From JACCTU01 sp963809175 (GTDB taxonomy: Bacteria > Actinomycetota > Thermoleophilia > Gaiellales > Gaiellaceae): a stretch of DNA of 64,000 nucleotides. A program made the position numbers and the translations under genes. Positions 61,428-64,000 of this stretch are shown piece by piece. Below the pieces are notes generated by a model. It was not told the origin of the DNA. It made no database searches and saw only the letters and a program-made list of their open reading frames with translations. How positions within the stretch are numbered: position 1 is the first letter of the stretch; the number at the start of each line of letters is the position of its first letter. The DNA lies in NCBI GenBank assembly GCA_963809175.1, contig CAWEIK010000003.1, forward strand, positions 248,001 through 312,000, written 5' to 3'.

Positions 61428-62635
61428 AGGAGCCGCTGACGATCCTCGTCGCGGCCCGGGACGAGGAAGCAACGATCGCCGAGACGGTAGCGACGCTCCG
61501 GGCCCGGTTTCCGCAGGCGGAGGTGCTCGTCGCCGACGACGGCTCGCGGGACCGGACGGCCGAGCTCGCGGAGGCGGCCGGCGCGACCGTGCTCCCGCTG
61601 CGCCGGCTCGGCAAAGGGCAGGCGCTGTCCTCCGCCGAGCGTGCGGCTCCGCCGGGCCGGTTGCTCCTGTGCGACGCCGACCTGCGCGGCGACCTGCGCC
61701 CGCTCCTCGCCGGCGACGCGGACGTCAACGTCGCGATCTTCCGCGAGCGCGTGGGCGGTGGGTTCGGCCTGGCCAAGGGCGTCGCGCGGCGGCTGATCCG
61801 GCTGCTCTCGGGGTTCGAGGCGATCGAGCCGCTCTCGGGCCAGCGCGCACTCTCCTCCCGGGCTCGAGCGGCGGTCTTCCCGCTCGCGCCGGGGTTCGGG
61901 TGCGAGGCGCGGATGACGATCGACGCGGAGCGCGCCGGGCTCCGAGTCGAGGAAGTCGAGCTCGAGCTCGAGCACCGGGCGACGGGCCGCGACGCGAGCG
62001 GCTTCCTGCACCGCGGGCGGCAGCTGCTCGACGTGGCGCTCGGCTGCGGCCCGCTCGCCGTCAACTTCCGCGGTCGGCGCCTGCCGCTCGTCGGGTGGCT
62101 GGTGGGCGTCCGAGGCGGCCCCGCCGTCGCCGCGGTGGCCGCGATCGGGCTCGCCGACGACCTCTGGAGCGGACCGGAGCGCGGGTTCCGCGCCCATCTC
62201 GAAGCGGGGCGGACGACGGGCGTCCTGAAGCTCGTCGGAATTCCCTTCGTCGGCCTGCTCGCGACGAGGAAGCTGTCCGGCGCGCTGCTCGTCGGGCTCG
62301 CCGCGAACACCCTCAACCAGCTCGACACCCGGCCGGGTCGAGCGCTCAAGGCCTATCTCGCCGGAGCGGCGGCGACGGGAGCACCGCTCGGGACCGCCGT
62401 CCTGCTTCTTCCCTACGATCAGCGCGAGATGGTCATGCTCGGGGACGCGGGGTCCAATGCGCTGGGCTCGATGCTAGGCTTGTATTCCGTGAGTCGTCTC
62501 ACGGAACGAGGCCGGTGGTTCGCGATCGGCGCGCTTGCAGGCCTCACCCTCCTCGGAGAGCGTCGTTCACTCGGTGAGCTGATCGAGCGGACGCCGGTCC
62601 TGCGCGAGCTCGACGCCCTCGGGCGGGAGCCCTAG
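61424..62635 (+). CDS. GT2 glycosyltransferase fused to a truncated MraY/WecA-like membrane transferase
   Basis: 403 aa, one frame. Residues 1-200: GT-A fold with LVAARDEEATIAETVATLRA, VLVADDGSRDRT, LLLCDADLRGDLRP (DxD-like) and EPLSGQRALSSRARA. Residues 205-403: polyprenyl-phosphate sugar-1-phosphate transferase pattern: VNFRGRRLPLVGWLVG, IGLADDLWSG (DD), NTLNQLDTRPGRALKAY, MVMLGDAGSNALGSMLGL. The membrane part has fewer helices than MraY; its usual first helices are replaced by the GT2 domain. It may build or modify an undecaprenyl-linked glycan. GTG at 61424 overlaps steB; pyrG follows at once. Confidence 0.8.
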   Translation: MKEPLTILVAARDEEATIAETVATLRARFPQAEVLVADDGSRDRTAELAEAAGATVLPLRRLGKGQALSSAERAAPPGRLLLCDADLRGDLRPLLAGDADVNVAIFRERVGGGFGLAKGVARRLIRLLSGFEAIEPLSGQRALSSRARAAVFPLAPGFGCEARMTIDAERAGLRVEEVELELEHRATGRDASGFLHRGRQLLDVALGCGPLAVNFRGRRLPLVGWLVGVRGGPAVAAVAAIGLADDLWSGPERGFRAHLEAGRTTGVLKLVGIPFVGLLATRKLSGALLVGLAANTLNQLDTRPGRALKAYLAGAAATGAPLGTAVLLLPYDQREMVMLGDAGSNALGSMLGLYSVSRLTERGRWFAIGALAGLTLLGERRSLGELIERTPVLRELDALGREP

Positions 62636-64000
62636 GTGTCCACGCGCCCGACCAAGTATGTGTTCGTGACGGGTGGAGTGGTCTCCGGTCTCGGCAAGGG
62701 GATCGTCGCCGCGTCGCTCGGACGGCTGCTGAAGGCGCGCGGCCTGAGCGTTCAGGCGCAGAAGTTCGACCCGTACCTGAACGTCGATCCCGGCACGATG
62801 TCGCCGTTCCAGCACGGCGAGGTCTTCGTCACCGAGGACGGCGCCGAGACCGACCTCGACATCGGCCACTACGAGCGCTTCGTCGACGAGAACCTCTCGC
62901 GCAACTCCTCGCACACGGCCGGCGGGATCTGGGACGCCGTGCTGCGCAAGGAGCGCAAGGGCGAGTTCCTCGGCGCGACCGTGCAGGTGATCCCGCACAT
63001 CACGAACGAGATCAAGGCGCGGATCAAGCGGATCGCCGAGACCGAGCCGGTCGACGTCGTGATCTCGGAGATCGGCGGGACCGTCGGCGACATCGAGTCG
63101 CTGCCGTTCCTCGAGGCGATCCGGCAGTTCCGGCGCGAGGCCGGCGTCGAGAACGTCTGCTACGTCCACGTGACGCTCGTGCCGTTCATCGACGCGGCCG
63201 GCGAGCTGAAGACGAAGCCGACGCAACACTCCGTCAACGAGCTGCGCCGCATCGGTATCCACCCCGACGTGATCGTCTGCCGGTCGCGCGAGGAGGTCTC
63301 CGAGGACATCCGCGACAAGATCGCGCTCTTCGCCGACGTCGAGCCGGACGCCGTGATCGCGAACCCGGACGTGCGCGACGTCTACCTCGTGCCGCAGGCG
63401 CTGCAGGCCGAGGGGCTCGACCAGCTCGTCGCGACTCGTCTGGGGCTCGAGGTGCCGCCGGCCGAGCTCGGCGAGTGGCTCGAGCTCGAGGAGCGAATCG
63501 GCGCGCAGGAAGGCACGGTCACGATCGCGCTCGTCGGCAAGTACGTGAAGCTCCACGACGCGTACCTGTCGGTGCACGAGGCGCTCAAGCACGCGGGCGT
63601 GCACCACGGCGCTGCGCGTGAACGTGCAGTGGGTCGACGCGGAGCACATGTCCTACGAGGAGGCCGTTGCGTCGCTCGACCAGGTCGACGGGGTGCTCGT
63701 GCCGGGAGGCTTCGGCTCGCGCGGCTGGGAGGGCAAGATCCTCGCCTGCCGCGTCGCCCGCGAGCGCGGGATCCCGTACCTCGGCATCTGCCTCGGCATG
63801 CACGTCGCGGTCAGCGAGTTCTCACGGCACGTGCTCGGGCTGGAGGGCGCGAACTCGACGGAGATGGACCCGGAGACGCCGTACCCCGTGATCGACCTGC
63901 TCCCCGAGCAGAAAGAGGTCGAGGACCTCGGCGGCACGATGCGGCTCGGCGCGCAGGCAGTCGAGGTCGCCGCAAGGCACGCGGGCACGCGACGCCTACG
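62636..64000 (+). CDS. pyrG: CTP synthase, N-terminal part (two apparent frameshifts, runs off window)
   Basis: Amidates UTP to CTP (EC 6.3.4.2). Synthetase domain: KYVFVTGGVVSGLGKGIVAA, QKFDPYLNVDPGTMSPFQHG, EVFVTEDGAETDLDIGHYER, EIGGTVGDIESLPFLEAIRQ. Glutaminase domain: GVLVPGGFGSRGWEGK and the nucleophile in YLGICLGMHVAV. Extra bases near 63612 (HHGA before LRVNVQWVD) and 63953 (EVAA before GTRARDAY). GTG at 62636 directly follows the previous stop. The C-terminus, with the catalytic His/Glu, lies beyond 64000. Confidence 0.96.
   Translation, partial: MSTRPTKYVFVTGGVVSGLGKGIVAASLGRLLKARGLSVQAQKFDPYLNVDPGTMSPFQHGEVFVTEDGAETDLDIGHYERFVDENLSRNSSHTAGGIWDAVLRKERKGEFLGATVQVIPHITNEIKARIKRIAETEPVDVVISEIGGTVGDIESLPFLEAIRQFRREAGVENVCYVHVTLVPFIDAAGELKTKPTQHSVNELRRIGIHPDVIVCRSREEVSEDIRDKIALFADVEPDAVIANPDVRDVYLVPQALQAEGLDQLVATRLGLEVPPAELGEWLELEERIGAQEGTVTIALVGKYVKLHDAYLSVHEALKHAGVHHGAARERAVGRRGAHVLRGGRCVARPGRRGARAGRLRLARLGGQDPRLPRRPRARDPVPRHLPRHARRGQRVLTARARAGGRELDGDGPGDAVPRDRPAPRAERGRGPRRHDAARRAGSRGRRKARGHATPT

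Noticed and set aside
1738..63953. Programmed +1 frameshifting as a normal feature of this genome
   Set aside because: The sites share no slippery sequence or following stop/structure, they occur in unrelated housekeeping genes, and two are apparent deletions. Sequence error is simpler.
1..64000. CRISPR arrays, insertion sequences, prophage or integrated element
   Set aside because: No regularly spaced repeats, transposase, integrase or phage genes were seen. The single tRNA (14051-14121) has no neighbouring integrase or repeated 3' end.

Overview
The window is high-GC, densely coded actinobacterial DNA with many GTG/TTG starts and 1-4 nt ATGA/GTGA/TTGA gene overlaps. Two blocks match the Mycobacterium/Corynebacterium order: alaS-ruvX-mltG-aroE...aroC-aroK/B-aroQ-pepQ-efp...nusB, and tlyA-nadK-recN-steA-steB...pyrG. 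The proteins and the hut genes look like a deep-branching actinobacterium such as class Thermoleophilia. That placement is inference from protein character and synteny; no rRNA is present.

Layout. 1-2.4 kb: the N-terminal part of a copper P-type ATPase, a CsoR-like operator and a divergent secreted sugar dehydrogenase. 2.4-11.7 kb: a complete minus-strand tad/Flp pilus operon (flp, tadE, tadG, cpaB, tadZ/cpaE, tadA, a VWA-tadB fusion, tadC, a coiled-coil gene) with a structured RNA leader before flp. 12-14 kb: a membrane-anchored LAS-type peptidase and a DUF192 protein ending in a pilin-like helix, then tRNA-Gln. 14-20 kb: an HD phosphohydrolase, a membrane protein, a two-gene ABC exporter and a uracil-DNA glycosylase. 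20-25.5 kb: histidine catabolism (glutamate formimidoyltransferase, hutH, hutU, hutI). 25.5-32 kb: MBL hydrolase-hisS-aspS and three probable envelope/septum genes including an RlpA-like protein. 32-35 kb: mnmA and an anti-sigma/sigma pair. 35-47.6 kb: alaS to efp with the shikimate genes, interrupted by a secreted VWA/DUF11 protein and a response regulator. 47.6-53.5 kb: a carboxyltransferase-like/BCCP fusion, accC, Asp23, nusB, a NavBac-like channel, ispA. 53.4-64 kb: an MMPL transporter, then tlyA-nadK-recN-steA-SRPBCC-steB-GT2/GT4 fusion-pyrG, cut by the window edge.

Most striking observations: (1) a 599-aa protein in the accB position fuses a biotin carrier domain to a PycB/OadA-type carboxyltransferase fold in which all four expected metal ligands are replaced; (2) an inverted repeat in the flp leader can sequester its Shine-Dalgarno; (3) there are pilus-linked fusions, VWA-TadB and DUF192-pilin helix; (4) a GT2/MraY-like fusion sits inside the steA-steB-pyrG block; (5) mnmA carries an extra N-terminal domain.

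Caveat: about twenty conserved genes carry single-base frameshifts, mostly +1 and not in homopolymers. I read these as sequence or assembly errors and annotate each gene across them. Products given for those genes are reconstructions.
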